13,422 bases of DNA, taken from assembly GCA_947373075.1 (NCBI GenBank), contig CANBWF010000028.1:1-13422 (forward strand), written 5' to 3'. This document shows, piece after piece, positions 6,377 through 13,422 of this stretch. The notes beneath the pieces were generated by a model. That model made no database searches, was not told the DNA's origin, and saw only the letters and a list, made by a program, of their open reading frames with translations. The position numbers and the translations under genes are program-made. Source of the DNA: Actinomycetota bacterium. Lineage in GTDB: Bacteria; Actinomycetota; Actinomycetes; S36-B12; UBA5976. Positions within the stretch are counted from its first letter, which is position 1. Each line of letters starts with the position of its first letter.

Positions 6377-7177
6377 ATGTTTACCCCAGTTAAATCCAAG
6401 TCGCGGTTCGCTTCAGTAAAAATGGGCACGGACCATAACGCAGTGCGGTCCAAAGCCGGTTTTCTGGTATTCGCTCTTGTTGCTGGTTTGGGGCTATTAA
6501 ACCCGGCTGCTGCCTCGGCTAATGGAGCCTCGATTGTTATTAATGAAGTCGATTGCCACGGCAACGATTGGGTTGAATTGTTTAACCGTAGTTCTAAATC
6601 CGTTGATATCTCGGATTGGATTTTGACGGACAAAAAATTCTCGACAAAAAATCTTTTACATCTTTATAAATTTCCAGCAGGTACATCATTAGCAAGTCAT
6701 GCTCGTTTAGTTGTTCAGCAAACAGGTGTTGGAGTTCTGCAGCTACCGTTTGGTATTAGCTGTGCTAAAGGTGGGGTAGTTCGGTTGGGTCAACCAATTT
6801 CACCAACTTCAATCACACTTATTGATGAGTTGGCCGTGCCAATCGTTCCAGCACATGTTACTTACGGTCGAGCAGTGGATGGTTCGGATATCAAAGAGTT
6901 CACGGTGCCAACAAAGCGGGTTAAGAATAAGACTGCATTGCCAGTGGCGCTTGGTGTTCAAAGCAAAGTATGTCCAAAGCATAGGACCTGCATCATTTCA
7001 TTACGAACTACTCAAACGACAAAGTTTCAGTTAGTTAAAAAGCAATCGGGCGTAAGTATTACTTCGACTGGCAAATTAACGATTGCGGCCAGCCAATTAG
7101 GAACAAAGACCTATCAGATAAAACTTATTAATACTGTCGGCAGTCGAGTCATCAAATTTCGAGTAACTAGTAAGTAA
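6377..7177 (+). CDS. Secreted lamin-tail-domain (LTD) protein
   Basis: A protein of about 266 residues with an N-terminal signal peptide: a long basic n-region, the hydrophobic core GFLVFALVAGLGLLNP, then AAASA before Asn49. The LTD domain (about 52-185) is marked by IVINEVDCHGNDWVELFNRS, VDISDWILTD, YKFPAGTSLASHARLVV and the typical ending TYGRAVDGSDIKEFTVPT. LTD is an immunoglobulin-like fold found in nuclear lamins and many bacterial exported proteins, often with nucleases or surface proteins; here no catalytic domain is attached. The C-terminal 70 residues look like a beta-rich, Ig/cadherin-like segment (SGVSITSTGKLTIAASQLG). Four Cys could give two disulfides. The start is uncertain: ATG 6377 has a weak AGGTA upstream, ATG 6422 leaves a classical short signal peptide, and TTG 6356 is also open. 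Confidence 0.8.
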   Translation: MFTPVKSKSRFASVKMGTDHNAVRSKAGFLVFALVAGLGLLNPAAASANGASIVINEVDCHGNDWVELFNRSSKSVDISDWILTDKKFSTKNLLHLYKFPAGTSLASHARLVVQQTGVGVLQLPFGISCAKGGVVRLGQPISPTSITLIDELAVPIVPAHVTYGRAVDGSDIKEFTVPTKRVKNKTALPVALGVQSKVCPKHRTCIISLRTTQTTKFQLVKKQSGVSITSTGKLTIAASQLGTKTYQIKLINTVGSRVIKFRVTSK

Positions 7178-7205
7178 CCTATTTGTGTTCCGAATCTGAC
7201 CAGGT

Positions 7206-7967
7206 TCAGTCAGTGAACTTAGTGGTTAAAAATCGACTTGTATGTACCAGAGGTCTTGGGCTCGCCAACAGATCTAATGAAGCGCAGTATTTACTAAATC
7301 TAACCGGCCGGATCCCGCTCAAGAGTAGTCCGCGAACAATACTGGAACTGTGGGTTATCGATTTAATTTCCACGAGAACTAGATCGCTTTTCAGGCGTTT
7401 TTGCTGACCGTCTACAGCTACTGCAAGATTTTGGTCAATCGTGATTCGCTCGCGCGCATTTGAGTGAAGCAGTGTTGATCGAGTGAAGGTGTTTGTCGCA
7501 GTATTAACAAGTTCGTGAGTTGCACTAGTTATCTGAGCATTTGGGATGAACTCACTTAAAACCTTGTACGCAAATGCACTTTCATGTTCACCAAATTCAT
7601 TGGAATTTTCTAGAGCTGCTTTGTAGGTCTGCAGGTTGCCTAACTTCATTTTCACTTCAAACCGACTGTGGTCGGTATCTAGGTATTTTCTAAATCGGAT
7701 TTTTGCCCGACGTTTGCGCCGTTTCACGTGGTCTAAATAACAATCTAAATTCGCGGTGTCGAAATATTCTGTGCAGTAGTCAAAAGAGTTGATCCCAGAA
7801 ATTTCTAATACTGAGCAGTTGTTCTGGTTCCGATTAAGAAAAGTTTCTAGCTGAGTTCTGGTTAGTAGAAATTTCCGGTCAAATCTGCGCTTACCTAGCC
7901 ATCCTGCATCGATTGATTCTAAATCGATGGTTTGGAAATTTGCTAGATGGTCAACTAGTAATGTCAT
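7206..7967 (-). CDS. VTC-domain protein (polyphosphate polymerase-like)
   Basis: A 253-residue protein of the VTC / CYTH-like tunnel family, related to the catalytic domain of yeast Vtc4, which makes polyphosphate from ATP. Expected tunnel residues are visible: RFDRKFLL (28-35), EYFDT (67-71), the basic strand RRAKIRFRKY (86-95), FEVKMKLG (103-110), ARERITID (171-178), LVEIKS (198-203) and the closing SKYCASLDLL (225-234). The alternating Arg/Lys and Glu residues that bind phosphate and metal therefore look intact, so catalysis is possible. Its ATG overlaps the stop of the DUF4956 gene (ATGA), a pairing common in bacteria that suggests a membrane-associated complex. The substrate is unproven. 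It converges on the LTD gene with 28 bases between. Confidence 0.88.
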   Translation of the reverse strand: MTLLVDHLANFQTIDLESIDAGWLGKRRFDRKFLLTRTQLETFLNRNQNNCSVLEISGINSFDYCTEYFDTANLDCYLDHVKRRKRRAKIRFRKYLDTDHSRFEVKMKLGNLQTYKAALENSNEFGEHESAFAYKVLSEFIPNAQITSATHELVNTATNTFTRSTLLHSNARERITIDQNLAVAVDGQQKRLKSDLVLVEIKSITHSSSIVRGLLLSGIRPVRFSKYCASLDLLASPRPLVHTSRFLTTKFTD

Positions 7968-8536
7968 GAACTAACTCGGTAAACAACCTGCAACAACATT
8001 GTTTCTTGCAAGGTATTAACTTCCATGATGTTGCAACTGATTATGTTGGCCTGCAGAATTTCGCTTAGGTGTGCTTTTAAGGCAGTCCCGTCAATAATCA
8101 CGCGATCAATTGTGATTGTCACATTGCTCGAGCGCTGACGGAAGCCTTTCATTTCCACAAGTGTCATCACCAGTAGCAGCATCGCTAATAAAAGTCCTGG
8201 CAAGGTGAGTGAAGACAAATCAATTGCACAAATCAGGGCAATTGAAAGCGACATGAAGAAATAGGCAATTTGGGTATGGGTGTATTCAAAACTCCGCAGG
8301 CGAATAATCGAGAGAACGCCAAAGAGCGCAAAACCAACAGCGGTGGACAGCGGGCTGAAAGAAAGCACGGTCAATACTGAGAACAGCCCAATATTGCAGG
8401 CCAGGTAAACGACGGCCAAATCGTTTCGGCGATTGATTCGGTAAAAGAGGCCAAAAACTAAATATGAGATTGCAAATAGGTCTAACGCAATGCGCGGGAA
8501 AATCAGACTTAGGTCTGGATCTATTGCATGCGGCAC
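7964..8536 (-). CDS. DUF4956 family membrane protein
   Basis: A 190-residue integral membrane protein with about four to five hydrophobic helices in the first 130 residues, then a soluble C-terminal domain (about 138-190). The motif FALFGVLSIIRLRSFEYTHTQ with the following aromatic run (IAYFF) is characteristic of DUF4956. Members usually sit beside VTC-domain proteins, as here, and may supply a membrane channel or anchor for polyphosphate synthesis; that role is inferred. The GTG at 8536 is chosen because AGGA lies eight bases upstream. An ATG at 8545 adds three residues (MCA) but would overlap that site. It is the first gene of a two-gene minus-strand operon. Confidence 0.85.
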   Translation of the reverse strand: MPHAIDPDLSLIFPRIALDLFAISYLVFGLFYRINRRNDLAVVYLACNIGLFSVLTVLSFSPLSTAVGFALFGVLSIIRLRSFEYTHTQIAYFFMSLSIALICAIDLSSLTLPGLLLAMLLLVMTLVEMKGFRQRSSNVTITIDRVIIDGTALKAHLSEILQANIISCNIMEVNTLQETMLLQVVYRVSS

Positions 8537-8574
8537 AGCGCACATCCTTAAACGGTATTTGAGGTTATCTGCCG

Positions 8575-8580
8575 ACTATA
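8575..8580 (-). promoter_or_regulatory. Candidate -10 box of the DUF4956-VTC operon
   Basis: The minus strand reads TATAGT here, five of six matches to TATAAT, about 38 bases before the GTG start, leaving room for a short leader with the AGGA site. A matching -35 hexamer is not convincing. Confidence 0.4.
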
Positions 8581-8688
8581 TTGCATTTTTAGACTAAAAG
8601 TATGGGTCTTTGGGTTACCAAGTGGCTCGTTGCTAGGCAGAATCCCTGCAGAGCAAGAGTTAGCACCTGATTAGGAGTCCGCCTCAAT

Positions 8689-8718
8689 TTCGCAGTTTCC
8701 TACGGTATTCGGTACGCT
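8689..8718 (+). promoter_or_regulatory. Candidate promoter for the tRNA-Thr/tRNA-Met/rpmG group
   Basis: TTCGCA (8689-8694) and TACGCT (8713-8718) with an 18-base spacer could form a promoter, starting transcription about ten bases before tRNA-Thr. Both boxes are imperfect. The rest of the gap between 8537 and 8735 shows no open reading frame with coding character and no strong hairpin. Confidence 0.35.
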
Positions 8719-8735
8719 ATCTGAGCATAAACTTT

Positions 8736-8807
8736 GCCCCCTTGGCACAGTGGTAGCGCACTTCCTTGGTAAGGAAGAGGTCGTCAGTTCGATTCTGACA
8801 GGGGGCT
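8736..8807 (+). tRNA. tRNA-Thr (anticodon GGT), CCA not encoded
   Basis: The acceptor strands GCCCCCT and AGGGGGC pair fully, with discriminator T. The anticodon arm CTTCC-TTGGTAA-GGAAG and T arm GTCAG-TTCGATT-CTGAC are perfect. The D stem GCAC/GCGC has one A-C mismatch. The bases after the discriminator are CGA, so CCA must be added enzymatically. Position before tRNA-Met and rpmG matches other actinobacteria. Confidence 0.95.
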
Positions 8808-8836
8808 CGAAAGTACGTGAGAAATCGCGGACTTAC

Positions 8837-8913
8837 GCCGGGGTAGCTCAGCCTGGTAGAGCAAGCGGCTCATAATCGCTGTGTCGCCGGTTCAAGTCCG
8901 GCCCTCGGTACCA
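8837..8913 (+). tRNA. tRNA-Met (anticodon CAT), probably elongator, CCA encoded
   Basis: The acceptor strands GCCGGGG (8837-8843) and CCTCGGT (8903-8909) pair with two G-U pairs, one at the terminal 1-72 position. Discriminator A and an encoded CCA follow. The D arm GCTC/GAGC, anticodon loop CTCATAA and T arm GCCGG/CCGGC are regular. The anticodon stem lacks the three G-C pairs of initiator tRNA, so this is elongator Met; a lysidine-modified tRNA-Ile2 also reads CAT, but the Thr-Met-rpmG order favours Met. Confidence 0.92.
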
Positions 8914-8965
8914 AAAGTAAGACCTGATTTAACACCCGTTAAGTCAACAAATGAAAGGCACGACA

Positions 8966-9130
8966 GTGGCTCGTAACGATATTCGTCCGAAAATTACGTT
9001 GGCTTGCGAAGATTGTAAAGATCGCAATTACATCTCGCGTAAGAACCGTCGCAATGATCCAGATCGTCTGGAAATCAAGAAGCATTGCCCAAAGTGCAAC
9101 AAGCACACGGTTCATAAAGAAACTCGCTAG
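8966..9130 (+). CDS. rpmG: Ribosomal protein bL33
   Basis: A 54-residue basic protein of the large ribosomal subunit. The sequence starts (M)[16 protein letters not shown], continues [19 protein letters not shown] and ends [14 protein letters not shown], matching bL33 throughout. Two CxxC pairs (CEDC and CPKC) mark the zinc-ribbon form. The start is GTG at 8966, with AAAGG about eight bases upstream. It follows tRNA-Met by about 50 bases, and the hadA-like gene follows 24 bases after its stop, the same order as in mycobacteria and streptomycetes. Confidence 0.97.
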   Translation: MARNDIRPKITLACEDCKDRNYISRKNRRNDPDRLEIKKHCPKCNKHTVHKETR

Positions 9131-9154
9131 TCCTTAACACTAAGAGGTGTAGCC

Positions 9155-9601
9155 GTGGGTATGAACCACGACATGATCGGTCACGCATACCCGGCGTCAC
9201 AGCCGTATGTTGTTACACCAGAAAACATTGCCGCTTTTGCTGATGCAATTGGCGACAGCAATCCGATTTATCGGGACGCAGACTACGCAAAGTCCTTAGG
9301 ACACGCATCAGTTTGTGCGCCTCCTACTTTTCCAATCGTTGCCACTATGTCTGCAATGGAAAAGTCATTTCATGATCCAGCTTTAAATATGGATTATTCC
9401 CGCATTGTTCATAGTGATCAAAGATTCGAATATGCTCGCCCGATTAGAGTCGGTGACCAACTTGTTGTTACGACTGTTATCGAAGAAATCAAAGCACTTG
9501 GCAATAATGACATTGCACTTTTTCGCACCGAAGTAACTTCCGATGATGAGCTGGTTGTTACCGGTTGGAGCAAACTAGTAGTTCGTGGGGAAGAATCATG
9601 A
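9155..9601 (+). CDS. MaoC-like dehydratase subunit, HadA type (non-catalytic partner)
   Basis: A 148-residue single hot-dog-fold protein of the FAS1-like / HadA family. In mycobacteria HadA pairs with HadB to dehydrate 3-hydroxyacyl-ACP in fatty acid elongation. The hydratase-2 region reads IGDSNPIYRDADYAKSLG: the Asp is present (34), but the catalytic His is replaced by Tyr (39), as expected for the substrate-binding partner subunit. The GTG at 9155 follows AGAGG; the ATG at 9161 is an alternative. Its TGA overlaps the ATG of the hadB-like gene, so the two are coupled and presumably form a heterodimer. The organism need not make mycolic acids; similar pairs occur widely beside rpmG and murB in actinobacteria. 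Confidence 0.88.
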   Translation: MGMNHDMIGHAYPASQPYVVTPENIAAFADAIGDSNPIYRDADYAKSLGHASVCAPPTFPIVATMSAMEKSFHDPALNMDYSRIVHSDQRFEYARPIRVGDQLVVTTVIEEIKALGNNDIALFRTEVTSDDELVVTGWSKLVVRGEES

Positions 9602-10020
9602 CCGATTTTTCTGCACTAACCGTTGGCGATGAATTGCCGACTATTGGGAAGTTTTTCACCCGAGCGCAGTTAGTTGCTTACGCGCATGCATCAGGTGACA
9701 TGAACCCAATTCATCAAGACGAGTCAGTAGCCAAGTCAGTTGGACTCCCAGATGTAATCGCTCATGGCATGTTGACCATGGGCGCGGCAATTCAGGTAGT
9801 TACCGATTGGGTTAAAGATCCAACTGCTGTCATCGATTATTCAGTCCGTATGACTCGCCCTGTAGTAGTACCAAACACCGCTGAAGGCGTGCTGGTTACT
9901 TTTGCCGGAAAAGTTGCTGCAATCAATGACGACGGCACAGTGCGAGTAGACCTAAGCGCGGTTTTTGCTGAACAAACAGTCTTGGGTCAGGCCCGAGCAC
10001 TAGTTCGCCTGCCACAATAG
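9598..10020 (+). CDS. MaoC-like dehydratase subunit, HadB type (catalytic)
   Basis: A 140-residue single hot-dog protein with an intact R-specific hydratase motif, SGDMNPIHQDESVAKSVGLP: catalytic Asp34 and His39, then IAHGML. It should supply the active site of a heterodimer with the HadA-like subunit, dehydrating 3-hydroxyacyl thioesters in fatty acid synthesis. The ATG at 9598 overlaps the upstream stop in an ATGA junction and follows GGGGAAG; an in-frame extension to 9565 would overlap hadA without reason. murB follows after eight bases. Confidence 0.9.
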   Translation: MTDFSALTVGDELPTIGKFFTRAQLVAYAHASGDMNPIHQDESVAKSVGLPDVIAHGMLTMGAAIQVVTDWVKDPTAVIDYSVRMTRPVVVPNTAEGVLVTFAGKVAAINDDGTVRVDLSAVFAEQTVLGQARALVRLPQ

Positions 10021-10028
10021 AAGTCATC

Positions 10029-11027
10029 ATGACATCGCTGGCCGAATACACCACCTTGCGGGTTGGTGGCATCCCGAATTCACTCACTGTGGCTACAACC
10101 GAGCAACAGATTATTGAGATCGTTGCCAAGGCTGATGCTGAAAGTCGTTCGCTACTAATTATTGGAAGCGGCAGCAATCTGGTTGTTGCTGATGAATTTT
10201 CTGGCGATGTGTTAGTAATTGCCAACAAAGGTATCGAAAATGATGCCAGCGCATGTGCCGGAGCTTGGGTCACCGTTCAAGCTGGCGAAAGTCTTGATGA
10301 CTTTGTGGCACTTGCCGTTTCATCGGGTTGGGCTGGTACTGAGACGCTTTCCGGCATACCGGGCACAGTCGGTGCCACTCCGATCCAAAATGTTGGCGCA
10401 TATGGCCAGCAAGTGAGCGACACAATCGCTCAAGTGCGTGCCTACAATCGTGAGACTCAACAGATCGATATTTTATTTACGCAAAATTGTGAATTTGGAT
10501 ATCGAACCTCAACCTTTAAAACTCACCCAAATCGCTGGGTTATTTTGAGCGTTGTCTTCCAATTGCCGCTCGGCACAATTTCTGGGCCAATTGCCTATAG
10601 CGAACTAGCAGCCAAGTTAAATGTTGAACTGGGTTCGCGCATTGCGTTGCAAGAGGTACGCGAAGCTGTGCTTGCAGTGCGCGCTAGCAAAGGCATGATT
10701 TTGGCGGAAGCAGATCATGACACTTGGAGCACAGGTTCTTTTTTCACAAATCCAATTGTTGAAGTTGCCCCTGATGGCGCACCTACTTGGCCAACTTCAG
10801 ATGGCAAAACAAAAGTAAGCGCTGCATGGCTAATTGAAAATGCCGGCTTGGGCAAAGGTTTCGGTTTGAATGATCGAGTAACAATTTCGAATAAACATAC
10901 TTTGGCAATTACAAATCGAGGGTCGGGGACTGCAACCGATGTTCTTGAATTGGCGGCGCACATTCAAGAAACAGTCCAGACAAAGTTTGGCATCTCGCTT
11001 GATGTAGAACCACAGATTGTGCGCTGA
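10029..11027 (+). CDS. murB: UDP-N-acetylenolpyruvoylglucosamine reductase
   Basis: A 332-residue FAD enzyme that reduces enolpyruvyl-UDP-GlcNAc with NADPH to UDP-MurNAc in cytoplasmic peptidoglycan precursor synthesis. Visible hallmarks are NTLRVGG-like YTTLRVGG (8-14), the FAD-binding IIGSGSNLVVAD (44-55), GIPGTVGATPIQNVGAYGQQ (109-128), catalytic Arg in YRTS (159), the proton-donor Ser in GSFFTNP (237), SAAWLIENAGLGKGF (264-278) and Glu327 near the C-terminus (DVEPQ). The layout with an intact FFTNP and Tyr loop indicates a type I MurB. The spacing to hadB (eight bases) and to the next gene (four bases) places it in the same operon. Confidence 0.97.
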   Translation: MTSLAEYTTLRVGGIPNSLTVATTEQQIIEIVAKADAESRSLLIIGSGSNLVVADEFSGDVLVIANKGIENDASACAGAWVTVQAGESLDDFVALAVSSGWAGTETLSGIPGTVGATPIQNVGAYGQQVSDTIAQVRAYNRETQQIDILFTQNCEFGYRTSTFKTHPNRWVILSVVFQLPLGTISGPIAYSELAAKLNVELGSRIALQEVREAVLAVRASKGMILAEADHDTWSTGSFFTNPIVEVAPDGAPTWPTSDGKTKVSAAWLIENAGLGKGFGLNDRVTISNKHTLAITNRGSGTATDVLELAAHIQETVQTKFGISLDVEPQIVR

Positions 11028-11031
11028 GTAA

Positions 11032-11409
11032 ATGCGGATTTACTGCACGCTAACTCGCAGCGACCTTGAGCTGCTAAATAGTCAAGGTGGAATCGAAAGC
11101 GATGTCGTATCTGGGCTAGCCATTTACGCACAGACAACACAGTGGATAGCTGCGCAGGATGAGTCCGATCCTGAAGTGCTTGACGACGAAATCTTGCAGC
11201 ACAGCGCCGGTGAACAGCAGGGCTACCTGGTTGTGGCAGAAGTTCCTGATTCGCAGGTGACTGAGTTAAATCCGGCGCAGGGGTTAGTCCAGTTAAGTGG
11301 CCCCATTCGGCTAAAAGATGTGGCGGCCTATTTCGTGGTGGATGAAACGGGCGAATTTTCTTGGTTTGGCCCCACCGAATTGCCAGTTTTGCTGGATTTG
11401 GGCCGATAA
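11032..11409 (+). CDS. Small conserved actinobacterial protein, resembles DUF6912
   Basis: A 125-residue, acidic, soluble protein without signal peptide or membrane segment. The opening MRIYCTLTRSDLELLNSQGG and the later AEVPDSQV and VQLSGPIRLKDVAAYFVVDE segments resemble, from memory, small actinobacterial proteins classed as DUF6912 that start MRVYVPLT; this could not be searched. Function is unknown. It begins four bases after murB with little ribosome binding site, so it is probably translated from the murB transcript. The first CIRCE operator of the groESL promoter begins ten bases after its stop. Confidence 0.7.
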   Translation: MRIYCTLTRSDLELLNSQGGIESDVVSGLAIYAQTTQWIAAQDESDPEVLDDEILQHSAGEQQGYLVVAEVPDSQVTELNPAQGLVQLSGPIRLKDVAAYFVVDETGEFSWFGPTELPVLLDLGR

Positions 11410-11418
11410 CCCCAGTTT

Positions 11419-11445
11419 TTGGCACTCAAATTGACCGAGTGCCAA
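11419..11445 (+). promoter_or_regulatory. CIRCE operator 1 (HrcA binding site)
   Basis: TTGGCACTC (11419-11427) and GAGTGCCAA (11437-11445) form a perfect nine-base inverted repeat separated by nine bases. This is the CIRCE form (consensus TTAGCACTC-N9-GAGTGCTAA) with a compensating A-to-G / T-to-C change in both arms. HrcA binding here would cover the -35 box of the groESL promoter. Confidence 0.93.
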
Positions 11446-11459
11446 TTCCCTTTTAGATT
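11431..11459 (+). promoter_or_regulatory. groESL promoter (sigma-70 type)
   Basis: TTGACC (11431-11436) and TAGATT (11454-11459) are separated by exactly 17 bases and match consensus -35 and -10 boxes at five and four positions. The start point should fall around 11466, giving a leader of about 58 bases. The -35 lies in the spacer of CIRCE 1, and the predicted start point lies in CIRCE 2. Confidence 0.8.
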
Positions 11460-11463
11460 TGGA

Positions 11464-11490
11464 TTAGCACCCGAGCCTTTCGAGTGCTAA
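11464..11490 (+). promoter_or_regulatory. CIRCE operator 2 (HrcA binding site)
   Basis: TTAGCACCC (11464-11472) and GAGTGCTAA (11482-11490) flank nine bases. It matches the CIRCE consensus except for one base in the left arm (C for T at the eighth position). It covers the predicted transcription start and so would also fold at the 5' end of the mRNA. The two operators start 45 bases apart. Confidence 0.93.
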
Positions 11491-11523
11491 TCGCAGGAAC
11501 TATCTAGCAATAGGAGACAGGCC

Positions 11524-11823
11524 GTGTCGGTCAACATTAAGCCACTTGAGGATCGCATCCTCGTTCAGTCATTGGAAGCCGAGCAGACTACTGCTTCAGG
11601 TTTGGTAATCCCAGATACTGCAAAAGAAAAGCCACAAGAGGGCACAGTAATCGCAGTTGGTCCAGGTCGTTTTGATGAATCAGGCCAGAACCGCATCCCA
11701 GTTGATGTCAAAGTCGGAGATGTTGTTATCTACTCAAAGTACGGCGGCACCGAAGTTAAGTACGCAGGTTCTGAATACTTGCTACTAAACGCCCGCGACA
11801 TCTTGGCAATTGTAGAGAAGTAG
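11524..11823 (+). CDS. groES: Co-chaperonin GroES
   Basis: A 99-residue protein matching the family length; seven copies cap the GroEL ring during ATP-driven protein folding in the cytoplasm. [11 protein letters not shown] at the N-terminus, the mobile loop [29 protein letters not shown], and [20 protein letters not shown] with [13 protein letters not shown] at the end are all standard. The GTG start has AGGAG at 11512-11516. groEL follows after three bases. Expression should be heat-inducible through HrcA at the two CIRCE sites. Confidence 0.98.
   Translation: MSVNIKPLEDRILVQSLEAEQTTASGLVIPDTAKEKPQEGTVIAVGPGRFDESGQNRIPVDVKVGDVVIYSKYGGTEVKYAGSEYLLLNARDILAIVEK

Positions 11824-13422
<1,599 letters not shown>

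Noticed and set aside
6219..7177. tRNA-Tyr as an integration site for a mobile island carrying the LTD gene
   Set aside because: No integrase, no duplicated tRNA 3' end and no compositional break were seen in the following genes.
10964..11425. Minus-strand open frame opposite the DUF6912-like gene
   Set aside because: Its product is Pro/Arg/Gln-rich with no recognisable motif, while the plus-strand frame fits the murB operon spacing and resembles a known family.

Overview
The window reads as a chromosomal segment of a small-genome, moderate-GC (by eye a little under 50%) member of the Actinomycetota. The evidence is the gene order tRNA-Thr(GGT), tRNA-Met(CAT), rpmG, two MaoC/HadAB-like dehydratases, murB, plus a nuoN followed by a polyprenyl diphosphate synthase and a groES-groEL operon under CIRCE control. 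A freshwater lineage such as Nanopelagicales (acI) would fit the base composition and compactness, but that is inference; no rRNA or other marker is present.

Layout. (1) 1-3025: the end of a respiratory complex I operon, with partial nuoM, nuoN and a long-chain trans-prenyl diphosphate synthase probably for the menaquinone tail. (2) 3158-4230: an unusual secreted protein with a poly-Lys stretch, five Cys-Asp-Pro repeats and a His/Lys tail, closed by a strong intrinsic terminator. (3) 4323-5604: a compact, overlapping three-gene operon of NuoB-like, NuoC-like and NuoI-like paralogues with no NuoD or membrane subunit beside them. (4) 5612-6103, minus strand: a YajQ-family protein. (5) 6219-6302 tRNA-Tyr, then a secreted lamin-tail-domain protein (6377-7177). 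(6) 7206-8536, minus strand: a DUF4956 membrane protein overlapping a VTC-type polyphosphate-polymerase-like protein. (7) 8736-11409: tRNA-Thr, tRNA-Met, rpmG, hadA-like, hadB-like, murB and a small protein resembling DUF6912, closely packed and probably one or two transcripts. (8) 11419-13422: two CIRCE operators enclosing a clear sigma-70-type promoter, groES, and groEL cut off by the window edge just before its C-terminus.

Functional themes are respiration (complex I membrane arm, quinone tail, paralogous Fe-S arm subunits), envelope and secreted proteins, peptidoglycan precursor synthesis, translation, and heat-shock folding. Most of the window is ordinary core genome. The parts most worth a second look are the orphan nuoBCI-like operon, the Cys-Asp-Pro repeat secreted protein just upstream of it, and the two-CIRCE promoter. 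No mobile element, CRISPR array, integrase or attachment-site duplication was seen. No gene-free stretch exceeds about 200 bases; the longest is 8537-8735, which holds only candidate promoters.
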